Part shown: positions 31,561 to 42,068 of the stretch, one piece after another
Layout: each line of letters opens with the position of its first letter
Position numbering within the stretch: the first letter of the stretch is position 1
DNA from: Symbiodinium natans
Taxonomy: Eukaryota > Sar > Dinophyceae > Suessiales > Symbiodiniaceae
DNA: 64,000 bases
Assembly (NCBI GenBank): GCA_905221605.1
Contig: CAJNDS010002219.1
Location: 67,501 to 131,500 of the forward strand
Direction: 5' to 3'
The notes under the pieces: generated by a model
What the model was told of the DNA's origin: nothing
Database searches by the model: none
Seen by the model: only the letters and a program-made list of their open reading frames with translations
Program-made: the position numbers and the translations under genes

Positions 31561-33998
31561 GGGCCAAGAAGTCCCTTGCAACCACATGAACAAGCTTTCT
31601 TTACTTGGGGGGGGGGGGGGGGGGGGGGGGATGGAGGGTTTTTTCGGCTTATAGGGCTTGCGAAAATAGTTTCCTGCCAAACTCCGGGCGCACCCTAACA
31701 TGGTCCGAGGACTAATGAAAAACCCCCCAAACCCTGAACCCTAAACCCTACTAATTAAGGGCTACGGGGGTGTCCTGGCAAGCAGCAGCTACAGCCAAGA
31801 GGCTTCTTTTCTTTCTTGTCGTGCTTGTCGGGAGCAAAAAACTCAGCACCTGGGCTCTCGGGGGAACTCCTAAGCCCTGAGCCTTCAACTATTCTTTGCT
31901 TTAGCACCACCAACAAAAACCAATAACCGGATATTGCCTTCGGAAGGGGAAGAATGTGTTTATGCATTTTGGTCTTTTTTTTGGGGGGGAGGGGGGGGGG
32001 GTTCTTCAGCAAATAGTAGTGAACCCTAAACCTAAACCCCTAAACCCTCCCACATGCAGGGCCAGGGAAACTGAAGCCGTCCCTCCACCCACCAAACCTG
32101 AAATCTTCTAGCCAGGTCATCCAAAGAAAACGCGCTCAACGGAATCCTCCTCGCAAAGCTGACTTCCCTAAGCCTAAACCCGAACCCCGAAACCCTTTAC
32201 ACATCCTGAAGCCCGAAAAACCTTAACTCCGCGGGCGGACCCTAAGCCCTAAATCCACAACCATAAAACCCTAAACCCTAAACCCTCGTGAATAAATGAA
32301 AAAGCATTGTGTTCCAACGATGCCCAGCCACTCCGCTCTTCTACCAGTTGGGGCGCCTCATGCGCCTGTCGAAACGAATGCAGGGTTTTTGTTGCTTTTT
32401 AAGGGGTTTAGGGGGTTTAGGGGGTTTTGGGATTTCGGGTTCTCCCAGGGTTTTAGGCGGTTTTGGTCTGAAGGGGTGTAGGAATGGCTCTTTTCAACTG
32501 CAGCATGGTCCTTTCACGGCTCCGTTCTTGATGGCCAAGCCTGAATGCACAGGTTGCATGGAGTGTGCTGCTGTTGATCGTCGTGTCGATACTACGCTGC
32601 TTAGGGTTGCAACTCAGATTTTGCTATCGCTATCAGTATGCAGATTCTTCTTCTGAAGCAACTCATACCTACCGCACTAGACCCTAAACCCTAAACCCTA
32701 GACCCTAATCCCTAGACCCTGAACCCTAAACCCTAAACCACTCATCGCGGCGCTCTTCCGTCATCCCTTCCAGTTTACCCTTGACTTTCTTGGTTTAGGG
32801 TGCAGGGTTGAGGGTTTCGGGAAACGTTTACGATCAACCCAGAACCCAGAATTTCACGAAATCCGCAAAAGCAAACCCGACATTACCTTACCCAAGATCC
32901 CCCCGGGTGGCCGCTACCCTGGAACTCCCTACGCCGTAAACCATAAACCCCAAACCCTAAACCCCAAACCCTAAACCCCAAACCCCAAACCCTGAACGAC
33001 CGCCTCACGCCGTCCGGGCACGGCGCTACTCGGCCGGCTGCGCCCCTGATGAGGGCAGCCCATCTTACCGTTGGCTAGCAGGGTTTAGGGTTTAGGGGTT
33101 TAGGGTTTAGGGGTTTAGGGGTTCAGGGGTTTAGGGGTTTAGGGGCTTAGGGGCTTAGTAGGGCTTTAGGATTTAGGCGTTCAGGGGTTTAGGGTTCCCT
33201 TGAAAAAAATTTTTATGGGGTACCTCATTGCTCCATTCCCTACTGACCAACAGTAAAGCCTGAGAGGGGGGGGGGGGGGAAGGGGATCTTGGATTCAAGA
33301 GTTTAGGGCTTAAGGTTCAGGATGTGAGGCTTAGGGTCTAATTAGGGTTGAGGGTTTGGGGTTTAGGGTTCAGGATTTGGGGTTGAGGGCTTAGGGTCCC
33401 TTAGGGTGCTTGGGTGTTTGACAGGTCGACGGACTTGGGCCACTAACGGATGTAGATTCTGCGTGATGCAGACATGTTGAGCTTCGTGAGCGCAGGGCTT
33501 GGGGGGTTTGTGGGTTTAGGGTTTAGGGTTTTGAGTTTAGGGTTTAGGGTTGAGGCTTGAGGATAGCAGGTAGACTGTGGCAAGGTTGTGCCTGTAGTTC
33601 GGGCGCAGGCCCGCGAAACCCTAAATCCCAGGCTCTAAGCCCCACTTTCTGGGCTCTCGGATTGTATATGCACAAGAAGTAATCTGGTGTGATCTGGCCA
33701 AGGATTTAGGGTGTGGGGCTTGTAGGGGTTTAGGGTTCCAGTTCGGGTGCGGGGTTTAGAGGTTAGGGTTTGGGGGTTTAGAAGTTCAAGGGTTGAGGGT
33801 CTTAGGGGCTAGAGGGTTAGGGGTTTGGGGGGTTTGGGAGTCTAGGGTTCAAGGCTTCTTGTGGGGAAGCTGGTGGGTTGGGCCCGACACAAGCAGAAAA
33901 GGGTAGTGGGTAGTTCTAGTAGTTCTCTAAACTAGGGTCCCTTAAGAATGTAGGGTCCTCGGTAGAAGGGTGCCGCCTTCTATCGGGGAACTTTGGGC
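31561..33998. repeat. Tracts, homopolymers and islands, 31.6-34.0 kb
   Basis: A G homopolymer of about 20 at 31,608-31,630; the right end of a family B element at 32,001-32,021; CCCTAAA 32,262-32,286, 32,680-32,740 and 32,940-32,996; TTTAGGG-like 33,082-33,190, 33,300-33,405 and 33,508-33,556; degenerate repeats to about 33,860. A minus-strand island at about 32,998-33,080 (ANGKMGCPHQGRSRPSSAV) is probably an exon. Part of a family G element lies near 33,199-33,260. Confidence 0.6.
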
Positions 33999-34837
33999 CA
34001 TGGGTAGCCGAGCTTGCTGGGGATTGCGTTTGTAAGTGGAAGGGGAAAGCATTTCAGCGCACGGGGGTGGCATTTCGACAGAGTGTTCGTGAGTTTGTCT
34101 CTCGCTGCAGGCCTTCCTGTGAAGCAGTCTACGGGGCTGCCCCTGTGCCCGGTCAGTCTGTTGCCAGCTTTTCTGGAAGCTACCCTAAACCGCTGGTTCT
34201 TCGAATGGCTGCCGGCTCCTTGGCCGCTAAAGATGGGCTGCTGCAGCCGCTGAGCAAGGACCTGCAGAGCGCCACCTTGAAGCGCCTGGGAGTCACGGGG
34301 CCCCCTGAGTTCGACTGCCGTGTGGGCGCCGAAGAGCCCTTTGCAGCCCGGGCCTGGCATGAGGACCCCCCATGGGTCTCCGAGCTGCGCCAAAGCCTTA
34401 AGTTCAGGGAGCGGTTTAGGTACCACTTTGTTAAGCCTGGTCACATTAATGTTAATGAAGCCCGGGTCTACAAATCGTGGATAAAATCTGTGGCGAAGGA
34501 GCGCGTCACTGTCGCCTTGTTGGATTCCCGTGTCACAATAGGCGCGGCGGCAAAGGGTCGATCCAGATCATACGCCATCTCTAGGGTTCTTCAGGGTTGT
34601 TTGGGGTACGTTCTTGGTTGAGGGATTTATCCCGGGTTAATCCACTGTTGTTCGGGCGACAACGTCGCCGACGAACCTTCCCGTGACAAGCCCGATAAAG
34701 CCCCCTTAGAGAACCCAGCCGTTGGATAACTGATTTGATCGCAGGGAATCCCGCGCGGTTCGACCTTGTGGTGCGGTCGTCCGAGCTGCAGAAGCTGCCA
34801 GGTCTTTGGATGAGACTGCTTCTTCTGTTGGGCGGTG
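33999..34837 (+). mobile_element. Retroelement fragment (RNase H), left inverted arm
   Basis: Matches 39,549-40,382 in inverted orientation. It encodes a continuous plus-strand frame, 34,067-34,621, then TGA, then open again to the arm's end. The homology stops at GGGCGGTG, exactly where the right arm enters its 2A-like motif. Both arms also share a short segment (TAGTTCTCTAA) just outside the left border, displaced by an indel. Confidence 0.75.
34067..34621 (+). pseudogene. RNase H-like domain of a YR/DIRS-type retroelement, left copy
   Basis: About 184 codons. The C-terminal half has HINVNEARVYKSWIKSV, LLDSRVTIGAAAKGRS and, past the stop at 34,619-34,621, DNVADEPSRD. These fit the conserved acidic blocks of retroelement RNase H domains as found in DIRS-like elements. 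There is no reverse transcriptase upstream. The same TGA is present in the right copy, so it predates their separation. Activity is unlikely. Family assignment is inferred. Confidence 0.55.
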
Positions 34838-37680
34838 GAATTTCCAGGTCTAGACTACTCGTAAACTCTCGTTCCGAGATGCAAGACATTCCGCAACTAC
34901 CCTCAACAGCAACGGCCAGGTGCCGGGTCCTTCCTCACCTGCTGCAGAGGCTGGATTCTTGAGTTTAGCAGATCTAGGAATCATGGCTCAGGAGGAGTTT
35001 GTTCTGGGGTCCGTATTGCCAATATCATAGGTTTTGCATAGACGAACATATACTGTCGAAGTCAAGGCTCACGAGCGTGTAGCGGAGTGTAGCGAGAGTT
35101 TTTGAACTTGGTGTTTGGTCCTGGTGCTCTGTCTCGCTGCATATTATGGGCGTGTTAGTATGGGCTTCCCCCTTCTAACGCTAACACACGCCCTGTACCT
35201 TTTGCGTGGCTTTTCTGCAGCAGGCGCGGGACCTGTGCGAGGAGGCGAAGGGGAGCAAAAGGGCAGGGGAATTTTCCACGGTTGGGTCGCGCTGCCTTCG
35301 AACGGGCCATCGACGAACTGCAACGCCGGACCCAAACCCAGAACCGTCCACTCGCAGGTCATTCCTAATGCAGGGCATCCCTCGGACGACTGTTTCGACT
35401 TTGTCGCTCTCATGCTCAAGGATCCCAATCCAGAGTCCATAAGACTAGTTGAAGCCAGAAACAGTTTGTAGTTCATGGCATAGGTTTCAGGGCTTTTCAG
35501 GGCCAGGTCAGGTGTTTCTTGATAGTCTTAGTGTAGTGCAATCAAGCCGTCTGTAATGCGTTGACCAGCCCAGCCAGCCCTTCCAGATAATGCCTAGCGG
35601 GGGCCGGATACCCGGCGGTTTGCTCGGCATTAAAATGCCTCATTCCCTCCCTCCCCCCCCCGCCAAATGCATAACGCACCCCCAAGCACAACCGACCAAG
35701 CCGGACGTTCTTCGACTGGAGGATTCATGTTCTGCTTCTTTTGGAAATTCGTTCCGGAAGCCAGAGCATGTTTTCATTTGCCCTCGATGCCGGTACAAAA
35801 GCATAACAATTAACAAAACCCGCGCGCCTTTTGGGGAAAGCCTTCAAAGCTGGGGGAGATTCAACTTAGGGCTTGTTGTGGCGCGCCGAAGCTCTTGGCT
35901 CAGGTACCACCTCCGCGTGGTCAAGGGTGGGGCCCCTAGGGAGGCAGGGGTGCTAAGAGTAACCTGCCTGCGGCGCCATGATTGGTGCATGATGGAGGGG
36001 TGATATTGGCTGGTTTTGGTCATCATTTTCATGGTGATGTTTCAGATACGAGTCCTCTTTCCACCTCCCTGGAAAAGAGGCTTCTCCATGCTTTGTTGGC
36101 CTCTGGCCATAAGCGTGGGCTTTCCTTACCTACTAGTTGGCGAGACTCGAGTTCGTCGTGCTGTTCCTGATGGCAGTGCCTGGACCTCACGGGACTTAGG
36201 AGTTGCACGAACGCCACCTCCGACTCCTTCGGAAGGCAAAATTGGTGTGGTGCTGGTTGGGCTGCATCTTGCGGTGGCAGACTGGCCGCCAATTCGGCTA
36301 TTCACTTCTTCGTCTTCGTGGTGCTCGGTCCGCTCGGTGTCCTCTGCTGGAACGGTGATGGCTCTGGCGGCTCGGGTTCATGGAGGTCGTCACAAACATG
36401 GTATCCTCCTCTTCGGGGAGGTTTCGCTCCTGTGCTTTGTCACTCTTGTGACTCAGTATGACATGATTCTCGATTTGACATGACGTCTGTGTCCCCTATG
36501 ATCCAGACGTGACTTTGTCTTGGTTTGGATAGACGGAGAGACTGGCTCAGCTGGCTTCTGTCGACAGCACACAAGGTCGTGCGCCAAACGCCGCGGTTTG
36601 GTCTTCGGTGGGCGTTGCCTTTGGTCACTGAGGCGTTGTGCTGAGCTCGTACGACGTGGCCCACTGAGAGGATTCTGTGTGAGCTCCTTCTTGTTTAATT
36701 TTGATGTGCTAGGTTTCTGATCTCCGTTGGAGGCCTTGGCATCATGTTTCCCTTGCACTGACTCAAGGGCTTCAGCCGTGGTTATGTACAGGTTTTATTC
36801 TGTGATCGCTTGCAGCGTTGATCTTGTTTTGCACCTTTCCGGCGCGCGCTGTTTTGCTTGAGCTATGTGCTCCGACAGTTTCGTCTTTTCACTCCGTGGG
36901 GATCATATGATCCCATATGTCTATAGTTTTGACTCAGATGCGAGGTTTGCTTCTTGCGGACTCTGCGCAGCTGCATTTCTGAGTTTTCGGATGGCGACTT
37001 GGCGCTCGTGTGTACCCGTCGGGGACCGCGAGTTGGGACGACTTATCTTGCGGCGCGCCGAAAGCACGAGCCCTTCCTGTCTGACTCATTCGCCAATTTG
37101 TGTCGCAGCAGCTCGGACGCACAAGCGATCACAAATGGAAGAGTGAAGGGTCACGCGTGCCCGCGCTGTCGCGAGTTGAGGCCAGGACACATGCAGGCGC
37201 GCGCAAAACTTTGTGCACTCCCGACTGCTTGCCTCGAACCTGCGCGCACTTGGGTTTGACATTCAATGTTGTGCCTTTTCACACTTGTGCCTTAACACGC
37301 CTCCCAAGTATCCTGAAAACGTTGCACCCCAGGTCCGGGGATTTTTTCTAGAGTGTATGGAGTTATAGGGTTCCTAGTGTGTAAGGTTCAGGGTTTGGGC
37401 TGACCCATGCTGCTCTTCGATGTGAGTTCGACTTGTCATTGGCTGAACATAAACCATCTCTGTCGACACTGCTGTTTGCCACAAGACGAGTTCGCCGAGT
37501 TGGCAGGATCTCCGCTGTAGACGTAAAGTAGTGGCCAAAAGCCTATTCGTCATGAAGGGCTTTTGCAGCACGTGTTCCTTTCGGTTCAGAGCTGGTGTTC
37601 TGCATTTCGGGGCCTACACTCTTTGTTAAAACCGGACTGGGTGCTACACAAGTCGCATGCCCTGTTCAAGTGAAACTGCT
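34838..37680. other. Unique region without telomere-like tracts
   Basis: Nearly 3 kb without heptamers, unlike the rest outside the copia element. Several overlapping frames exist, for example plus 35,115-35,471 (ending DPNPESIRLVEARNSL) and plus 36,016-36,483, but competing frames on both strands are equally long and no domain is recognisable. It may be part of a larger mobile element together with the inverted arms. Confidence 0.4.
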
Positions 37681-39548
37681 AGTGAACCCTGAGCTGACAC
37701 ACTAAACCCTGAGTCCTTACACCTGAACCCCAAACCCTGAAAAAGGCAGAAACCTAAACCCTAACTAAACCCTGAACGGAATCCATCTGCTTGGGGTGAC
37801 GGCTGGTGCTTCCCATCTGGTTCTCCACGTCTTGCGCTATCCAATAACTCATTGTAGGCAAGGTCTTGGGGGATCCTGAAGAGGGCAGGGGGGGCAAATG
37901 TTGAGGTTGAGGGGTTCAGGGCTTACAGGCTTAAGGGGTTTAGGGTTTAGGGTTTAGGGTGGACATCCTAACCCCCAAATTCCCTTGAAAAGGCCATCGG
38001 GCTGAGGAGTTGTCGTGCTGAGTGCAACAGGGCGGCCCAAATCGCCCCAAGTATCAAGGCCAGGAAGCCCAAACCTAAACCCTAAAGCCTTTTGTTTGAC
38101 ACCCTATAAAAACCCTCTAAAGCCCCTGAATCTCAATAGCCCTAAACCCTAAACCCTAAACCCTAAAACCTAAGGGTTCAAAGAGCTGGGAGACCCTCGG
38201 GCTTCAGTAGCCTTGGGTTTTCTAGAAAGGGCTCCGACGCCCCCCATAGAGGTCGAGGATCCCTGATACCTCACGACCCGGAGAAAAATCCCCGAGCGGT
38301 TTAGGGTTTAGGGTTTATAGGGCTCAGGGTCCAAACCCTAAGCCCCAACCCCATTCTTCTGAGGGTTTAAGGCTTCGGTGGTCAGGATGCAGGGCTTTGG
38401 GGCAAAAAAAAAAAGGCCTAACACCGGGTAGCAACCATCGGTACCCTTTGTTTGGTGTTGCCGTTTCTAGCAGAACCCAGAACCCCAAAAAGGGTCAAAG
38501 GGTCCAGGGTTTATGGGTTTAGGAGTTTAGGGGCACCCTTTTTGACCCCCACTCTTCTGGCTGCCATGCGCTAGAATCTGGCTCGCAGAATGCATTGAAG
38601 ATTTTCAGCTCTTCTGGCGTGAGGTCCTGCTCTGGGGGTAGTTACAGACATGGGCCCTTCATTGGGGAACCCTTCTATACCTATATTCCCTAAACCCTTT
38701 AAAGAAGGCACGTGTCCATATTCAGAGACCATGTAACCTTCCTTAGAGTCCTGCCGAGAGTTGGCAGTGGTGTGGACCCTTGGGCGCTGAGATGTAAGCC
38801 AGTTTCTTCTTATTTTTTTTGCATTTTGATTTTCTTTGGTAGGGTTTAGGGTTTAGGGTTTAGGGGCCCGCTGCTTCCCGACCCCGAAACACTTTGGTGG
38901 ACCTGAAGATCCCTGAAACCTTCGCCATAAACTAAGGTAGTCTCATTGAGATCTTGGGTTGAGTTGCCTAGATGACGAGCCCTCAACGTTGAGCCCCAAA
39001 AAGCCATGTACCTTGACCAGGGGTCTCTCGATGGGTGAGGCAATCCACGGCCTCCAGGTCCATCGTCTGCTTGTGGTTGGCCATGTGGTCCTCTTCCAAT
39101 GCCTCACCGTGGGACGTGGCCCAACGGAACGTTTCTAAGCCGACGGGTTCTGTAGCCGGGTCTTCCCGACATATGTGTAACGTTTCAGGTTCAGGCTTTG
39201 GTTTGCTTCCGAGTTACATCCGATTTAAGGTTTAGTTAGGGCCTAGGGTATCGGACCCACAACCCCCCTGCCCCCTTGCTCACTGATGACTTCGCCCTCA
39301 CAGCCCAAACACGCAGACAACATCAGGCTGCAAAGGACTACCACGAATAAGTAGCAGCCCTGCTGGCCCTGGCCGTTGAGCCCGAAGCCCACACACCACG
39401 CCCTGCACAGCTACGAGGTACTCGACAAAGGCAGCAAAGACTTTCCACATCTTGCGCGTGGTACTCGGAGCGTACCCTGCTTCGGTGTCAAGCGGTCCCC
39501 TGGGCTGCAAAGCTCGGGCACGGCGCGGCCCAGGGTTTCTCTCTATAT
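37681..39548. repeat. Tracts and coding islands between the inverted arms
   Basis: Tracts at about 37,940-37,965, 38,144-38,175, 38,300-38,318 and 38,841-38,866. A family A-like remnant near 38,430-38,500. A family E repeat 38,640-38,750. A minus-strand island at about 37,789-37,890 (FRIPQDLAYNELLDSARRG) is probably an exon; another is at about 38,870-39,040. Confidence 0.5.
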
Positions 39549-40382
39549 CACCGCCCAACAGAAGAAGCAGTCTCATCCAAAAACCTGGCAGCTTCTGCAG
39601 CTCGGACGACCGCGCCACAAGGTCGAACCGCGCGGGATTCCCTGCGATCAAATCAGTTATCCAACGGTTGGGTTCTCTAAGGGGGGCTTTAACGGGCTTG
39701 TCACGAGAAGGTTCGTCGGCGACGTTGTCGCCCGAACAACAGTGGATTAACCCGGGATAAATCCCTCAACCAAGAACGTACCCCAAACAACCCTGAAGAA
39801 CCCCAGAGATGGCATATGAACTGGATCGACCCTTTGCCGCCGCGCCTATGGTGACACGGGAATCCAACAAGGCGACAGCTCGGCAACTGACGCGCTCCTT
39901 CGCCACAGACTTTATCCACGATTTGTAGACCCGGGCTTCATTAACATTAATGTGACCAGGCTTAACAAAGTGGTACCTAAACCGCTCCCTGAACTTAAGG
40001 CTTTGGCACAGCTCGGAGATCCATGGGGGGTCCTCATGCCAGGCCCGGGCTGCAAAGGGCTCTTCGGCGCCCACACGGCAGTCGAACTCAGGGGGCACTG
40101 TCAAGGTGGCGCTCTTTGCAGGTCTTGCTCAGCGGCTGCAGCAGCCCATCTTTAGCGGCCAAGGAGCCGGCAGCCATTCGAAGAACCAGCGGTTTAGGGT
40201 AGCTTCCAGAAAAGCTGGCAACAGACTGACCGGGCACAGGGGCAGCCCCGTAGACTGCTTCACAGGAAGGCCTGCAGCGAGAGACAAACTCACGAACACT
40301 CTGTCGAAATGCCACCCCCGTGCGCTGAAATGCTTTCCCTTCCACTTACAAACGCAATCCCCAGCAAGCTCGGCTACCCATG
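39298..40382 (-). pseudogene. Retroelement fragment, right inverted arm: RNase H, 2A-like motif, downstream domain
   Basis: 40,382-39,549 is the inverted partner of the left arm. A frameshift near 40,105 splits it relative to the left copy; from 40,104 it gives the RNase H blocks (HINVNEARVYKSW, LLDSRVTIGAAAKGRS), a TGA at 39,766-39,768, then DNVADEPSRD and WMRLLLLLGGDIERNPGP. After the 2A-like motif the frame continues with a segment (STTRKMWKVFAAFVEYLV) that could be the helical N-terminal domain of a tyrosine recombinase, and stops at 39,298. The order RNase H, 2A, recombinase-like would fit a DIRS-type element; the recombinase part is a guess. Confidence 0.55.
39526..39549 (-). other. 2A-like ribosome-skipping motif
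   Basis: Encodes DIERNPGP, preceded by LLLLLGG, matching the D-x-E-x-N-P-G-P consensus of 2A peptides known from viruses and several retrotransposons. It would release the RNase H part from the downstream domain without a stop codon. Confidence 0.75.
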
Positions 40383-41519
40383 ATTAGAGAACTACCCATA
40401 TATAAGCGGCCCCGTAGCGCTTGAGGCTGTGTCCGCCACACGTTGAACCAAGGCAGTTCTTGGAGCGATTGGGGTTTAGGGTTTAGGTTTAGGGTTTCGG
40501 GAAAGCAAGCATAGCGGCAGCTTCTGTTGCGTTGATCCACAGAAGCTCAGTGTCCCGGGATCAGCATGTTTCTTCCTGGGTCCAAGTTTGCTGTTTCATG
40601 ATTTTTATATTGTTACAATGTTCGTATTCTATTGTTGCTTTTCCGTATCTTTTTGGTTTCTGTTTAGTTCGTATATACTGCAAATAGCAGCCTGAGTTTG
40701 CGGAGGTTGCAGATACTGTAAATAGCAGCATCTCTGAAGCTTGAGAGGATGCACAGACTGCAAACAGCAGCATTTCTGAATTTTCACAGGCTGTGATCAG
40801 CACCTTTCTTCCTGGGTCCAGGTTTTTTGGATTTCGTATTTTCCTTCTTCCATATCATTCGTGGCCTAAAACAACGTATATGCCTCTTTAGTAAGGCGGC
40901 AAGGGAATGAGGCAGCTTTCAAGAGACTGAATCGGGAACCTAAGTTGTCATGTCGTACCAAGAACCAGTACTTTAATAAACCCCGGGGTTAGTATTCACA
41001 ACCCGTTTTGAAACTATACATGGTTCGTAAATGTACTCATAACCCCGTTTAAACTTCTAGAGGTAACATAACTTAGACCCTGAGCCGGTACCTTAAGCCC
41101 TTACCTATCGAACCCGAGTCTTAGGAACACAGCCAGCCTGCACCGCGCCCCGCAGTGCCTGCCGGGTTTTTGGTCTCCTAAAGCCTGCGCCCTGTGAAGT
41201 TTAGGGTTTCTGGGTTTGGGGCTTCGGGCTCGGAGCCCGAAGCCCCTACAAGGTTAAGGGCTTCTTGGGTTGGGGGTCTGGGGCTTAAAGCCTAAGCCCC
41301 ATAAGGTTTAGGGTTTAGGGTTTAGGGCTTAGGGCTTAGGGTTTAGGGTGAGCCCGGAAACACCTCAAGGTATCTAGGGAACAGGACCAGCTAAGCGCAG
41401 GGCCTGGTTCGGGCTAGGGAGCTACTCAACCCGGTAGCCTACAGAATTCCTTAAGTAAACCGGCTTTCCTCAGCTCACAGTGGTGAGACCCTAAACCCTG
41501 AACCCCAAACCCTAAACCC
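40383..41519. other. Flank of the copia element
   Basis: TTTAGGG 40,473-40,500 and 41,306-41,350; CCCTAAA/CCCTGAA 41,490-41,519, the insertion site of the copia element. 40,560-41,130 is AT-richer unique DNA with an internally repeated CAAATAGCAGCAT-like motif (40,680-40,770) and no supported gene. Confidence 0.6.
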
Positions 41520-41663
41520 TATAGTTTGGGAAATCCACCAATGCAATCCGTTAAGCCATGAAACACAGGCGCACTTCTACCTTTTTGTCTCAGAGGGCTT
41601 GAGTGCGATAGGTGCAACATACATGAAGGCAAAAGTGGCAAGGAGGTCCGAATATAAAATACA
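41520..41663 (-). repeat. 3' LTR
   Basis: 144 bp, read on the minus strand TGTATTTTATATTC ... CCCAAACTATA. It begins TG but ends TA rather than CA. Identical to 54,977-55,120 except one base (41,531 A versus 54,988 G). Unusually short for copia. The AT-rich TATTTTATA start could serve as a promoter element. Confidence 0.93.
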
Positions 41664-41671
41664 CCCCCCTC
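41664..41671 (-). other. Polypurine tract
   Basis: GAGGGGGG on the minus strand directly abuts the 3' LTR, the position of the plus-strand primer in LTR elements. Confidence 0.75.
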
Positions 41672-42068
41672 GTCGAAGCGTGAAATGCTGAGGCGCTGTC
41701 AACGAAGCCACGGCGAACACAGTTAGTGCCGCATTGCCTTTTCTACTGCATGTTCAGAGCACTGTAGCCCGAGGTGTGAATTCCGAAAACACACCGCCGA
41801 TCACCGCGCACCGACTTCAAAAATATTCCGGCCAGCCCTAAGAGGCGGCGTATTCTTTGTTTGGTTCCGTTTGCTGGAACGTCGGCGGGGATACAGACAC
41901 GGTATGAGCAAACACTGCAAAAACACAACGCGTGCCGCAAAAGAGGAAAACAAGGCGATGGCAAACGTGTTGTGTAAACGCAAAATGTGGTATGTTACCA
42001 TCTACGGCTATGATCATAGCGCCATGGAGTGTGGCGGTCTTGCTGCCAGCTGCTCCAGTCCCATTCGG
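41672..42068 (-). other. 3' untranslated region of the element
   Basis: About 400 bp between the last stop codon (42,069) and the polypurine tract, with only short overlapping frames. Confidence 0.6.

Noticed and set aside
35115-36483. Plus-strand frames as real genes
   Set aside because: Competing frames of similar length on both strands and no recognisable domain; left unassigned.
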